From contig OZ231126.1 in assembly GCA_965153355.1 (NCBI GenBank), forward strand, positions 2,108,001-2,172,000: 64,000 nucleotides of DNA, read 5' to 3'. Of the stretch, positions 53,439-63,920 are shown piece by piece; within the stretch, counting starts at the first letter, position 1, and each line of letters begins with the position of its first letter. The translations under genes were made by a program, and so were the position numbers. This DNA is from Flaccisagitta enflata. Lineage: Eukaryota; Chaetognatha; Sagittoidea; Aphragmophora. The notes under the pieces were generated by a model, which saw nothing but the letters and a program-made list of their open reading frames with translations, made no database searches and was not told the origin of the DNA.

Positions 53439-53809
53439 ATCTATCCCGAGCTCTACCAGACCTATCCCCAACTCTTTCGGACCTATCCCAAGTTCTACCA
53501 GGCCTAGCCATAGCTGAATATGATAATAAATGTCAATTAATATCAATGATGCATGTAATTAACTTTTGAATGATTTCAAACATTTTCAGCGATTTTCATT
53601 CGAGCGTGACCGACCTACCAACCAATGGACCAACCGACCAGACAGAGCCACTCATAGAGGTGCTATGTCGCACCTAAAAATGTTTGATTTTTGTATATTA
53701 AATGGATTTTTTCAAAATTTTGCTTTCTGAATATTTTTCATAATTATTCTTATCGGTCTAATATCCGCATGACCCAAAAGCCTTGAAAAAAAAAAAGTAA
53801 CCGTGTGCA

Positions 53810-53993
53810 GTTTTTAGTTGCGGACACGCAACTCAATAAGAGGCTTTGTCCGTCCGTCCGTCCATCCGTCCGTCCGTCAGTCCGTCCGTCCGTCCTCTGG
53901 TCTGTCGGTGAGCATGAGTCGAAATGTGTGAAAACGCACATTTCCGCTCCTGCCCACCCATCCGCAACTGGTGGCCGTGTATCCGGCCTTGTT
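53810..53993 (-). mobile_element. Tetranucleotide-core element (GTCC core)
   Basis: TTTTTAGTTGCGGACACGCA, CTCAATAAGAGG, about 12 CGTC/GTCC units, CTGCCCACCCATCCGCAACT and GTGTATCCGGCCTTGTTT. 184 bp, both ends present. Confidence 0.7.
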
Positions 53994-54003
53994 TGCATAA
54001 TGG

Positions 54004-54394
54004 TCCTTAAAAAAGGTGTAGATTAGGAATATGAAGTTTGTTTTCCTGAATTCCGGGCCAAAAAAATTAGACACACTTTTTTCTATTATCAAAGACAGTT
54101 TATAATTACTATGATTTATTAGTTAATATTTTGTATAATTCTTTTAAACATCATTTTGAAGTTTAAATCAGCGTTTTTAGCATCTTAATGTCATCAGAAC
54201 TTCGTCAAACTTTTCGCAGGTGTTCAGCAAACCATCATTTACCATTGGCAATGTACAACATAAGTTCATATTGAAGATACTATGCTATTTAGAACTAAAA
54301 ACTACAATTTTTTGCAGAAAAAACTGTCTAATTTTTTTGGCCTGCAAATCAGATAAACAAACTTCATATTCTTAATCTACACTTTTTTTAGGAT
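54004..54394. mobile_element. Miniature element with ~65-bp terminal inverted repeats
   Basis: The left arm from 54004 (GGTGTAGATTAGGAATATGA, then GGCCAAAAAAATTAGACA) is matched inverted up to 54394 with few differences. The interior (about 250 bp) has no ORF. No convincing target duplication was found. Confidence 0.7.
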
Positions 54395-54967
54395 CAGTGT
54401 GCAAAAAACTGGAGATGGTTACTTTTTTTTGTTTTAATCTTGGTGACAAAAAAATGGCGGATTTTTCAAAACAGATTCTATTTACCTTAATCTAATAAAA
54501 ACTCATTAAAATTGGTGATGGTTAAAAAGCTCTTCAAAAGATCTTTCATTTGAGTCGTGTCTGGAATTTTTAACTCAAACGGTTTAGAAGCTACAGCAGT
54601 TTGAACGTGACTACTCCATTTCTGCTCTAATGAGTGATAAAAAACAATCATCCTAAAACCATAGTAAAAATTCTCTGATTTTGATGAAAATTGAACTGGA
54701 AGCGCTGAATACCTTCCTCTGACAGCTCCTCAAAAATCGGAAAATTTTTGGCCACATCGAGTTATTTCTCGATGTGGTCTATAACATAGCCTTGAAAATC
54801 CCTTTCGTGTAGTGAGTCGTTGTTCGTTTGTTGTTGTCTCTACCCTCGAAAACTTGAGAACCAGTACTCAGATGTTGATGAAACTTGGTCATTGTTATTT
54901 TTAGGGCATTACTAACCTGTGTACCAACTTTCAACAACATTCATAAACATTTAATACCCTTTCCCTA

Positions 54968-55318
54968 TTATTTTTGTAGTAATATTAATTCCCGGACTTG
55001 TGCAATTTACATAAGGGAAGGGTAGTAAAGGTTCACCAATGTTGTTCAAATTGCTGCGTAGGGTCATTTCATCAATTAAAGCTCCCCTGCAAGATTTCAG
55101 ATAATTCTGAGTATTGGTTTAGAAGATATTAGGGTATTTTGCTAGTAATATTAATTCTTGGACTTGTGCAAATTACATAGATGAAGGGTAGTAAAGGTTC
55201 ACCAATATTGTTCAAACTGGTTGTGAAGGTTCATTGCATCAATTAAAGATCCCCTGCAAGATTTCAGTAAATTCTGAGTATTGGTTAAGAAAATATAAGG
55301 GTATTTATGATGTATCTA
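54968..55318. repeat. ~175-bp tandem duplication
   Basis: 54968-55142 and 55146-55318 align, sharing GTAATATTAATTC, GGGTAGTAAAGGTTCACCAA and CCCCTGCAAGATTTCAG. About 90 percent similar by eye. Confidence 0.8.
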
Positions 55319-55521
55319 GTCTAGTATTAGTAACATTATTTCCTGGACTTAAAAAAAAATTTACAAAATTTTTTTTCTGATTTTTTTTTTTCAATTTTCT
55401 TTTAAGTTTTTTTTTTAAATATCTTTTTTTTTAAGTTAAAAAATTTTTAGTTAAAAAATTTTTTTTTGAAATTTTTTTTTGAAATTTTCGTAGTTATCAT
55501 TTATTGTTGTTTTATTTCCAG

Positions 55522-55873
55522 GTATGCTATCATAGACTTCCAGGTATGCCATCATGGACTTCCAGGTATGCCATCATGGACTTCCAAGTATGCCATCATG
55601 GACTTCCAGGTATGCCATCATGGACTTCCAGGTATGCCATCATGGACTTCCAGGTATGCCATCATGGACTTCCAGGTATGCCATCACTGATTTCCAGGTA
55701 TGCCATCATGGACTGCCAGGTATGCCATCATGGACTTCCAGGTATGCCATCATGGACTTCCAGGTATGCCATCATGGACTTCCAGGTATGCCATCATGGA
55801 CTTCCAGGTATGCCATCAAAGACTTCCAAGTATGCCATTATGGACTTCCAAGTATGCCATCATGGACTTCCAG
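55522..55873. repeat. 22-bp minisatellite (about 16 copies)
   Basis: Unit AGGTATGCCATCATGGACTT plus CC. Since 22 is not a multiple of three, all three plus frames read a 22-residue super-repeat and remain open. Confidence 0.95.
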
Positions 55874-56280
55874 GTTAGCCGGGTCTGATCGAGTAGCCGG
55901 GTGTGATCAAGTAGCTGGGTCTGATCGAGTAGCTGGGTTTAATCGAGTAGCCGGGTTTGATCGAGTAGCCGGGTCTGATCGAGTAGCCGGGTCTGATCGA
56001 GTAGCCAGGTCTGATTGAGTAGCCGGGTCTGATCGAGTAGCCGGGTCTGATCAAGTAGCCGGGTCTGATTGAGTAGCCGGGTCTGATCGAGTAGCCGGGT
56101 CTGATTGAGTAGCCGGGTCTGATTGAGTAGCCGGGTCTGATCGAGTAGCCAGGTCTGATCGAGTAGCCGGGTCTGATCAAGTAGCCGGGTCTGATCGAGT
56201 AGCCGGGTCTGATCGAGTAGCCGGGTCTGATTGAGTAGCCGGGTCTGATCGAGTAGCCGGGTCTGATCAAGTAGCCGGGT
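55874..56280. repeat. 18-bp minisatellite (about 22 copies)
   Basis: Unit GTAGCCGGGTCTGATCGA. It directly abuts the 22-bp array; the junction reads CCAGGTTAGCCGGGT, sharing AGGT/AGCC words. A hexapeptide frame (IRPGYS) opens on the minus strand. Confidence 0.95.
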
Positions 56281-56965
56281 TTATTTTCACTTTAGTAACC
56301 ACGATGTGGCCTTTAGTTTTTCAGCTTGTTTCTATCATTTTAAGTGTTAAGTGTGATATGTCAAACTTCTCAGAATTTTATCAGGATTATGAATATGCTA
56401 GTCACATTCCATTCTATTTAGGTTGGATTTTTGCATAACAAGCGGCTGTAAATTTGAGAACCAGTTGTTGTTTACAGCATCCCATTTAATATCAGTAGGT
56501 TGGATCAAAGCCAACAGAGTGAGCACTCTACCTATTTTTTTTTCACTGACTGTATAAAGTTGAGTGTCCACAACTAGAAATAGGTGCATGGAAGAGTGTC
56601 AGCGCAAGTTGCAAGTCCGACAGAAGTCCAGAGTTTTTTTCAAAGTGTAAAGACGCACATTATCAGTTCTTGCCCATTCTGAACAATACCAGTAATGATG
56701 GCTGTCGCCTTGAGAAAAAAAGTTGTAAGCATTGATCACTTTTCATCAAGCTTTTGTCTCCAGTCACAGCAAATCTTTTTATTTGTTAGATCAAATCAAG
56801 AGCAATTGTATGATTGCACTGAAAATCAGAGAAAAATAGGACTGAGCCAAATGAGCTAGATGAGCTAAAATGCTCAAAATCACTCAACCAGACAACCAGC
56901 TATGCTCACTGATATGCTTTCTTAAATTTGCATGTTACATCAAATATTTATTCATTTATATCATA

Positions 56966-57118
56966 ACAAGGCCGGATACACGGCTACCTTAGTCGCGTGC
57001 GGGTGGGCAGGGGCGGCAAAAAAAAGCAAAGTGTGACTGACTGACAGTCTAACCAACCGACCGTCTAACAGACGGACAGAGCTGGTTGTAGAGTTGCGTG
57101 CACGCAACTAAAAAGTTG
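56966..57118 (+). mobile_element. Tetranucleotide-core element
   Basis: AACAAGGCCGGATACACGGC, AGTCGCGTGCGGGTGGGCAG, a short GACTGACTGACAG/GACGGAC core and the hairpin GTTGCGTGCACGCAAC, TAAAAAG. 153 bp, complete. Confidence 0.75.
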
Positions 57119-57154
57119 AGGAAGAGTCACACGTGCACAAAACTATCTTCATAC

Positions 57155-57230
57155 CTTCTGGAGGTAATTCAGCTGCAGATATCGCCATGAACGTTTGAGC
57201 CTGAGCTCTGGACCATGCAGTTTTGCCATC
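57155..57230 (-). CDS. Doubtful vWA exon fragment between two short elements
   Basis: Minus strand, between acceptor TTTTTTTAG (57231-57239) and donor GTATGAAG (57147-57154). The first frame reads DGKTAWSRAQAQTFMAISAA and ELPPE, similar to TKTAKALGQAKAYLDQSG in the exon at 11551-11762, so it looks like the missing second half of the middle part of vWA module 1. However, in that frame it starts at phase 0 and leaves 1 nt, while the upstream exon (61839-61968) leaves 1 nt and the downstream one (48086-48332) needs 2. In the spliced frame it hits TGA. It may be a decayed or stray exon, or an unseen micro-exon may correct the frame. Confidence 0.4.
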
Positions 57231-57235
57231 CTAAA

Positions 57236-57432
57236 AAAACAAGGCTATTCACGGCCAATACCAGTCGTGGACGGGTAGGCAGGGGTGGAAACGCTGGTTT
57301 TTCCACTTTTCGACTTGTGCTCACCGACGGACCAACGGACCAACGGACCGATGGACCAACGGATGGACGGACGGATGGACAGATGGACGGACAAAGCCTC
57401 TTATAGAGTCGCTCGTCCGCGACTAAAAATGA
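57236..57432 (+). mobile_element. Tetranucleotide-core element (GACG core)
   Basis: AACAAGGCTATTCACGGCC, AGTCGTGGACGGGTAGGCAG, a GGACCAACGGACGGACGGAT core and GAGTCGCTCGTCCGCGACTA, AAAA. 197 bp. Confidence 0.7.
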
Positions 57433-58213
57433 AAAAAAAAATAGATTGAGCTAAATGAGCTAAGTGAGCTAGAATACTTAAAAACACCCTCACAGAAGAG
57501 CAATTATGCTCACTGACATGTTTTTTTGTATATGCTTGCTTTAACATATATCAAAACATTTCTTCATTTATCGCATTTGAAATCAGAAAAAAAGATCAAG
57601 CAAAATGAGCTAAATGAGCTAAATGAGCTAGAATGCTCAGAAACAGATAAGCAGCTATACTCATAAACATGTTTTCTTGTAATTGCATACTCAAACAAAT
57701 ATAAACACACTCTTCTATTGATCCTTCTTAAAATCATAATAAATAAAAAAAAAAATTCAATTTGAATTTTTTATAAATAAATCTTTAAAAAATCATAGCG
57801 CAAAAAATATTTGTCATAAAGCATTCTGCTTGGCGCCAAATGAAAAAGAATTATCAAATTTTCTTACCCTATCAATTTCATTGGAAGCCTCAATCGCTCA
57901 ATGGAGATCCACAGCTTTCTAATAAGAAAATGAAAACCATGTTTCTCTCGAATATGTCAAAAAGTCGAAGACTGACTTCGACTTTTTTTCCAGATTACAA
58001 CCCCGCATCATTTGTTTATCACAGTTACCCACCGATCTCAATAACGAAGACGTCGATGATGACAAATCGGATTCCGATTAGTATAGTAACCATAATACCA
58101 TAAAACCATACGGCATAAAGAGTGACACGCCGCGTCTTGATCTTGCACAATTCAGACCATCATGTTGTTTTTGCCATGTCCATACGTCCACACAGCATCA
58201 TTGTATCAGTTCC

Positions 58214-58321
<108 letters not shown>

Positions 58322-58794
58322 AATGCTTGCGTGTAGCCCCGATAGCACAACAAATTAGCCTCCTAGGTCAAGAGAGTCACATGGACTTACAATAGCCACA
58401 AAATTTTTTTTCGCGCGTCACAAAACTTGATTGGATAAGTTGTTTGGTTAAATTTGGCATTTACCGAGATAGATCCCAAAAGCATCTGACGAGTTCAGAA
58501 ATCAGAATCCACGATTTAAAAAATCATGAAAAAAATCAAACGAACAAACCGCTTCCCGTAATCAAATAAAAACGATGTCAACATAAACAGGAGGTGATTG
58601 CGAACTCATAGAGGTTCTATCATGATTTGTGGCCACTTTCATTGGTAAAAAAATAAGTGTGCGATGGAAGCGTGTGGGCAACAAGTCTCAATTCTGAAAA
58701 ATTAAGTAAACAGCCAGGTGAATCAATCAATCAAGACCTCATACATGTGTCATAAAGAAAAACTGACAGAATGCGGCCTGACAAAAATACAAAC

Positions 58795-58985
58795 TGACAA
58801 AAAAGACATACTGACAAAAAAGACATACTGACAGAAAGAAAGAAAGACTGACTGAAAGAAAGATAGACTGGCAGAAAGACAGACTGGCGGAAAGACAGAC
58901 TGGCTGAAAGACAGACTGGCAGAAAGACAGACTGGCAGAAAGACAGACTGACAGAAAGTCAGGCCAACAGAAAGACCCTGACACA
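58795..58985. repeat. 16-bp minisatellite
   Basis: About 12 units near GACTGGCAGAAAGACA. It opens a Cys/Leu/Ser-rich frame on the minus strand that I do not regard as a gene. Confidence 0.85.
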
Positions 58986-59126
58986 CATACAGACTGACAC
59001 ACATATAAACTGACAAAAAGACTTAAAGACGGAACCAGGAATGAAAACATGAACTCACCATTCACTCTCTTAAGTGGAAGCTCTATCATAGTAACGCGTT
59101 GTTTCAAAAAAGCAAGAGAAAAAAAC

Positions 59127-59340
59127 AAAGGCCGGATAGACGGCCACCCCAGTCGCGTGCGGGTGAGCAGGAGCCGTAATTGAGGTCACTATATCATTTG
59201 GGCAGGAGCAGTGAAGTAAAAAACCGCAAAAACCCCAAAAAAGTAAAGTGTGATGGACCAATGAACCAACGGACCGACGGACGGACCGACAAAGTGGGGT
59301 GTAGAGTCGCGTAGCACGCGACTAAAAAGACGGCTTAGTG
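59127..59340 (+). mobile_element. Tetranucleotide-core element
   Basis: AAGGCCGGATAGACGGCC, CCAGTCGCGTGCGGGTGAGC, TCATTTGGGCAGGAGCAGTG, GGACGGACCGACAAAG and the hairpin AGTCGCGTAGCACGCGACT then AAAAAG. It closely matches 10150-10586 without its TA element. Confidence 0.75.
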
Positions 59341-59514
59341 TAGAAGAAAACAGTTTTCATCAACTCATTTCCCTTATCCAGACTCGACAAAAAATGTGTG
59401 TGTAAAATCAAATGAATTCTTTGATAAGTCACGCTATATTCAACGAAAAGATGCCTTTTTCCACGCTATGGTAACAAGAAATGATTGAATTGCTGACAAG
59501 TGCCCCACTCGTGA

Positions 59515-59520
<6 letters not shown>

Positions 59521-59576
<56 letters not shown>
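59521..59576. repeat. (TC)n microsatellite
   Basis: About 28 uninterrupted dinucleotides. Confidence 0.95.
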
Positions 59577-59579
<3 letters not shown>

Positions 59580-59666
59580 CCTGAGCAGACATACACATCT
59601 TTCAAACCTTCCGAGGGGCAGGGATTTCAACCTCAAAGTTTCCGACATGATTTTCTAACTACACTT

Positions 59667-60363
59667 TTTTCTTTTTATAAGCACGCACTTATTTTGGCTG
59701 AGGCTGAGCGTGCTTAGCAAAATCTCAATTATGAGGCTGAAATGTGCTTAAATACGTGCTTATTATTTATCGGTAAGTAATTATCCTATTCAGTATAGAA
59801 CAAAGTACATAGTAGGGTATAGGAAACAGTACAGCATAGATTATTGTATAATACAGAATAAAATATAGAATAAAATATAGTATATGATACAGTAATGAAT
59901 GTTTTTTGTATACAAAAATATGCAGTATCTTTCACTGATGTTGTCCTATTTTCATACAAACTATATGATGAGATTAGTAACTTGATTTACTGTAAACATT
60001 TTTTAGATTTTTAGAGTTTAATATCAAGATATATTTTTCTTTTTGGGTGATTCTTATTACAGCAATAAATTCTTATCAACAATAGTACTTAAGCATTAAT
60101 ATTCTTAAATATTATTTTTATCAGAATCAAAATCCTGAATATACTGAGAAATTGACACCATTGATAATTTCCATTTCTATCAAAGTTTCTATTGGTTTTT
60201 GTGATATTCCAAGATGTCTAAAAATTGACATATTTTTGTAAATTCACAAAAAATTTTTCAAATCAGAAATCTCAGCCTGGAGCGTGCTTAGCAATGTGCT
60301 TAAATTTTCCCAATATCTGAGGCTGGGCGTGCTTATAAACGAGGTGCTTATAAAAAGAAAAAA
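59667..60363. mobile_element. ~700-bp inverted-repeat element with TATAAGCAC ends
   Basis: The left end CTTTTTATAAGCACGCACTT and right end GGTGCTTATAAAAAG are inverted. Both subterminal zones carry GAGGCTGAGCGTGCTTAGCA-like words in opposite orientation. The interior is AT-rich without ORFs. It is related to the decayed element at 1-410. Confidence 0.65.
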
Positions 60364-60659
60364 ATGTATTTCCTGTTCTAAAGCAATCAGAATAAAGAAT
60401 AAAGCAAAAAATAGGCAGAAATATACTTTTTTTCATTTTAAGACATACATACACAGTTCTACACCTAATCAAGAAAAAAAGGGGGGGCTAACATTTTAAA
60501 GTGAATCAACAGCCTCTGAGATGTGATAGAACTTGAATTTTGAAGCTGCAGAGCTATGCACAGTGCCATTTTCCTGCACTATGCATCATTTCAATCTTGT
60601 TTTTAATCAACCCATCAGCGTGTTGAATTTTTCGCGTTCCAAGCTATGATGACTTCTTT

Positions 60660-60805
60660 TCCCTTTTCTTTCTTTCTTTTTTTGTTTTTTTTTCACTATT
60701 TTTTATTTCCTCTCTTTGTTTCTTTCTTTCTCCCTTTTTTTCTTACTTTTTCTTTTCCTTCCTTCCTTCCTTCCTTCCTTCTTTCCTTTCTTCCTTCCTT
60801 TCTTC

Positions 60806-60870
<65 letters not shown>

Positions 60871-60880
60871 CTTCCCTTCC
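60660..60880. repeat. (TTTC)n/(TTCC)n pyrimidine tract
   Basis: About 220 bp, TTCC in the first part and TTTC in the second. Lys/Arg/Glu frames on the minus strand are artefacts. Confidence 0.95.
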
Positions 60881-60889
60881 GACAAGCTT

Positions 60890-61224
60890 CCATCCCTTCC
60901 GCTCCTCCATAATGTGTATGTCTGCCCCTGAGTATCTCTCCGCCACTCGTGTTTCGCCGAAACTGTTTTGGGTTGCTTCGGTCAAAGTGGGGATTGGGGA
61001 TTAGTGGTCGACCTCGGTGGGCTACAATCGGTTCACCGCTAACAAGGAGTTTAAAATCATTTTGGCCCAAAATATTTGACCGATATTGCCGATTCACCGC
61101 AAAAGGCGTGCCCGTTATCGGGCAATTTAGCATTACAAAAAGCCAGAAAAATTTGGGACCGCAGCTTGTTGTCCATTAAAGGCGGGTAACCGTTAACGGC
61201 GTTGTCAAGGAAGCGGGGTTCCAC
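60890..61224. other. Sequence with a pogo-like right end
   Basis: It ends GCGGGGTTCCACTGTA, which resembles a pogo-group terminus read outward. A matching left end was not found. No exon is recognised. Confidence 0.35.
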
Positions 61225-61775
61225 TGTAATTCTCTTTCATTTAGCGCCAAGCAGAAAGCACTACGACAAATATTTTTGGAGCTTTGAATCTTTAAAGATT
61301 TCTTTAAGAAAAATTGATTGAATTTTTTTTTTTCAATTTTTTATGATTTTGTGTAGGATCAATAAAGGAGAGTATCGATATTTGTTTGGGCATGCGAATA
61401 CAAGAAAACTTGTTTATTATGCATAGCTGCTCATCTGTGAGGGTGTTTTTGAGCATTCTAACTCATTTAGCTCAGTCTCTTTTTCTGATTTTAAATGGGA
61501 TAGATAAATAGATGTTTTGATGTGAGCATGCAAATGCAAAAAAGCATGTCAGTTAGCATAGCAGGTTTTCTGGTTGAGTGATTTAAAGTATTTTAGCTCA
61601 TCTAGCTCATTTTGCTCAGTCAAATTTTTCTTTGATTTTCAGTGCAATCAATACATACAAATGTTCTTGACTTGATCTAACAAATAAGAAAAATTGGCGT
61701 GACTGAAGACAAAAGCTTGGTGAAAAGTGACCAATGTTTACGACTTTTTTCCTCATGACGATAGCCGCCATTACT
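61225..61775 (-). repeat. Dispersed repeat X, copy e
   Basis: It reads ATTCTCTTTCATTTAGCGCC, then GGATCAATAAAGGAGAGTAT, CATAGCTGCTCATCTGTGAG, and ends ACGACTTTTTTCCTCATGAC, GATAGCCGCCATTAC. It parallels copy a and ends about 60 bp before the next vWA exon. Confidence 0.6.
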
Positions 61776-61838
61776 GGAAGCCCATTGACCCATATTGCCA
61801 TCGTTTTCGACAATCATGTTTATACTTGCTGGACTCAC

Positions 61839-61968
61839 CTTGAATGCCTTCAATGCGTTTTATTAGACCAGCATTGGTTGATTGTTCAAAAGTCAAAGCA
61901 GTTGTAGCATATTTCCCAAATTGAATCACTGCCAGACGAACATCTTCAGAGGTGAATGGAATCTCGAG
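61839..61968 (-). CDS. vWA domain middle exon, first part (first vWA module) of host gene
   Basis: The exon is 130 bp (43 codons plus 1 nt): LEIPFTSEDVRLAVIQFGKY, then ATTALTFEQSTNAGLIKRIE and GIQ. It is homologous to the first 43 residues of the exon at 11551-11762 (LDISFTSRDVRLAIFQFADE). Acceptor CCACTGTAG is at 61969-61977 and donor GTGAGTCC at 61831-61838. The second half of the region, present in one exon in module 2, is separate here and possibly lies at 57155-57230. Confidence 0.8.
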
Positions 61969-62015
61969 CTACAGTGGAAGATTGGAGAAACAAGTCATCT
62001 AAGGGATGCATATGG

Positions 62016-63145
62016 CACGCCCCTTTCTAATTGAGGCAAGTAGGAAAAAATTCCACAGCATTGTGACACGTCTTATGTGACCAAGTACACTTTGGGGTAC
62101 ATCACCATGCTTGAGAAAAAAAAATTCTGTTGGGATTTTTAGGAGAAAATGCCGTAAAATGCCGTAAAAAGCCGTTAAAATAGCAATTTTGACGAATTTG
62201 TTGGTTTAAACTCAGTCAAAAATAATGGCTCTTGTCAGCAATAGGTCAAACAATATCTGTATCACATTAAGACGCATTCATGCAAAGATTCAAGCGATGA
62301 CGTCATTATTGTACTTCATTTTATGTTGTAAAATGCCGTTAAAAGTGCGTTTGTGCCAAATCATCTGTTTTTATCCTCAAATTAGGCAACATTCATATGC
62401 AAACTGACAGTAAATATGTATTGTGGCCTAGGACAAGAAATGTAAGAAGCTTAATACAAATCAAAGATATTCGGGCTTCTTAAAATACCGTAAAAGGTCG
62501 CAAATTGCCGTAAAATGGCGTTTTTGACAATTTATTAGGTTAATTTGCCCTCAAACTTATTTGCATAAATGTATTTTAGTGCCATTTCATCATAAAATGG
62601 TCATCATCTGACAAGTGGAGCAGTTTTTTAGGCAAATTCATATAAAAAACTGCCAATTTTGAAATTTTACGGCAATTTTCCGCCTATTACAGCTTTGCAA
62701 TGTGACTGAATTTTTGTGTTCTGTTTTGAAACTAAAAAACATGTGTGTTGCAGGCCTCGGTACCCATTTGCTATTAGTTGTCAAGTGAAAATCAGGCTTT
62801 AAGAAAGGGTTGTGCAGGAAAAACGGTGGAAAAACGGCATACTACGGCATTTTACAGCATAAAATGACATCCAATGATGACGGCATCAATTGAACATGAG
62901 CATTAGTGCCATATCTCCATTATTTAGCAAGAGCCGCTGGTTTTGAGCAAGTTTCACCCATCGTAATGATCAAAAATGTCATTCTTACGGGTTTTTACGG
63001 CATTTTACGGCATTTCCTTGTAAAATTCCCAACAGAATTTTTTGTTTTTAGCTTGGATGCATGCGTCTACATGTATAAAGCGCCCCTGAATAGGCGGCTA
63101 TGCTGTGGAATTTTTTCCTACCTACCTCAGTTAAACAGGGGCGTG
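62016..63145. mobile_element. 1.13-kb foldback element with CACGCCCCT ends
   Basis: Outer arms 62016-62060 and 63100-63145 (CACGCCCCT, then GAGG and AGGAAAAAATTCCACAGCAT) are inverted. Inner arms 62115-62175 and 62990-63048 (AATTCTGTTGGGA, then ATGCCGTAAAATGCCG) are also inverted. The interior repeats GCCGTAAAA-type words. No ORF and no clear target duplication. Confidence 0.7.
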
Positions 63146-63169
63146 ATTGTCAGCGGTACCCGTTGCCCT

Positions 63170-63605
63170 GCTCTGTTGCTGTTTTAAGGTAGAGTGAGAA
63201 CAGGGCAGCGGCCCAAGAGGACCGATGTCTTGTAAAACACAGGGGTTTAATTAACATCCGTCCAGAAAAGAGGTAAAGGGGTTTTCGAGGGCCGTATCAT
63301 ACCTCAGAGTTGTCTGGGGGCTGGATTGACCGATCTTAGGAGAGTTGACTGGGATTCGAGCCTTTATGGTGGGATTTGGGTCATTAGGCTCGGGTTTGGG
63401 CCAAAAGGCTGGGATTTAAGCCTTGTGGCTGTAATTAAGCCTCAAGGCTAGAATTTTGGTCTCGAGGCTGGGGTTCGGGCCAACAGACTGGGATTTAGGC
63501 CAGCAGGCTGCCCAATTTCATCACTGCCCCGACCCCTTCGTGTCACTACCCCTGTCCACCCTCAAGCGACTACTTATTGACCATGTATCTGACCTTGTTT
63601 TTTTG
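63170..63605 (-). mobile_element. Tetranucleotide-core element with foldback/20-bp array remnant
   Basis: GGGCAGCGGCCCAAGAGGAC, CGATGTCTTGTAAAACACAG and CATCCGTCC match the foldback stem at 8222-8285. A ~20-bp array (GGCTGGGATTTGGGCCAAAA type, 63355-63500) follows, then CCCTGTCCACCCTCAAGCGA and the end ACCTTGTTT. It abuts the next vWA exon donor. Confidence 0.5.
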
Positions 63606-63620
63606 ATGCCCAACCGTTAC

Positions 63621-63920
63621 CTTTTGCATAAAATGGACAAATTCCGTGACAATTTTGAGGACATCTTTGAATCGATTTTTGACACTTCCGCTGTCATCGA
63701 GGATGAAGACCACATCGACTTGAACATGTCTGCACTCCGACGATCTTCTGCAGTGATGCCCGTCAGACTCCAATTCAAATCCACGTCGACATTTGCAATA
63801 ATGATGATCGGAATCTTGCTGCACGCAAATGTGTTGACATCCCCCATTTTCCTCGTTGAAACGGCAGCTTTTAGGCTTTTCTGAACACGCGAGATCAGCG
63901 CGAATTTTCTCGTTGAAGAA
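63621..63920 (-). CDS. EGF plus vWA start exon (first vWA module) of host gene
   Basis: This 300-bp phase-0 exon (100 codons) reads FFNEKIRADLACSEKPKSC, then RFNEENGGCQHICVQQDSDH, HYCKCRRGFELESDGHHC, a linker RRSSECRHVQ, VDVVFILDDSGSVKNRFKD and IVTEFVHFMQK. It holds a whole EGF module fused to the vWA first strand with an intact DDSGS metal site. Acceptor ATTCATAG is at 63921-63928 and donor GTAACGG at 63614-63620. In the second module the same protein stretch is split over two exons (45122-45271 and 44161-44307), showing intron gain or loss. The gene continues upstream beyond the window. Confidence 0.85.

Larger units (their letters stand above)
56694..57990 (+). repeat. Dispersed repeat X, copy interrupted by two elements and an exon-like segment
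   Basis: Collinear with 46484-47475: GGCTGTCGCCTTGAG at the start, GACTTCGACTTTTTTTCC at the end. At about 56966-57432 the repeat is broken by two tetranucleotide-core elements with vWA-like exon sequence between them. Repeat sequence resumes at AAAAATAGATTGAGC exactly where the other copy continues. Confidence 0.65.

Noticed and set aside
55466-56270. Repeat proteins with CHHGLPGMPSW or IRPGYS units
   Set aside because: By-products of 22-bp and 18-bp minisatellites.
60949-61179. 76-codon frame MFRRNCFGLLRSKWG
   Set aside because: Partly repeat-derived (pogo-like terminus sequence) and without exon context.
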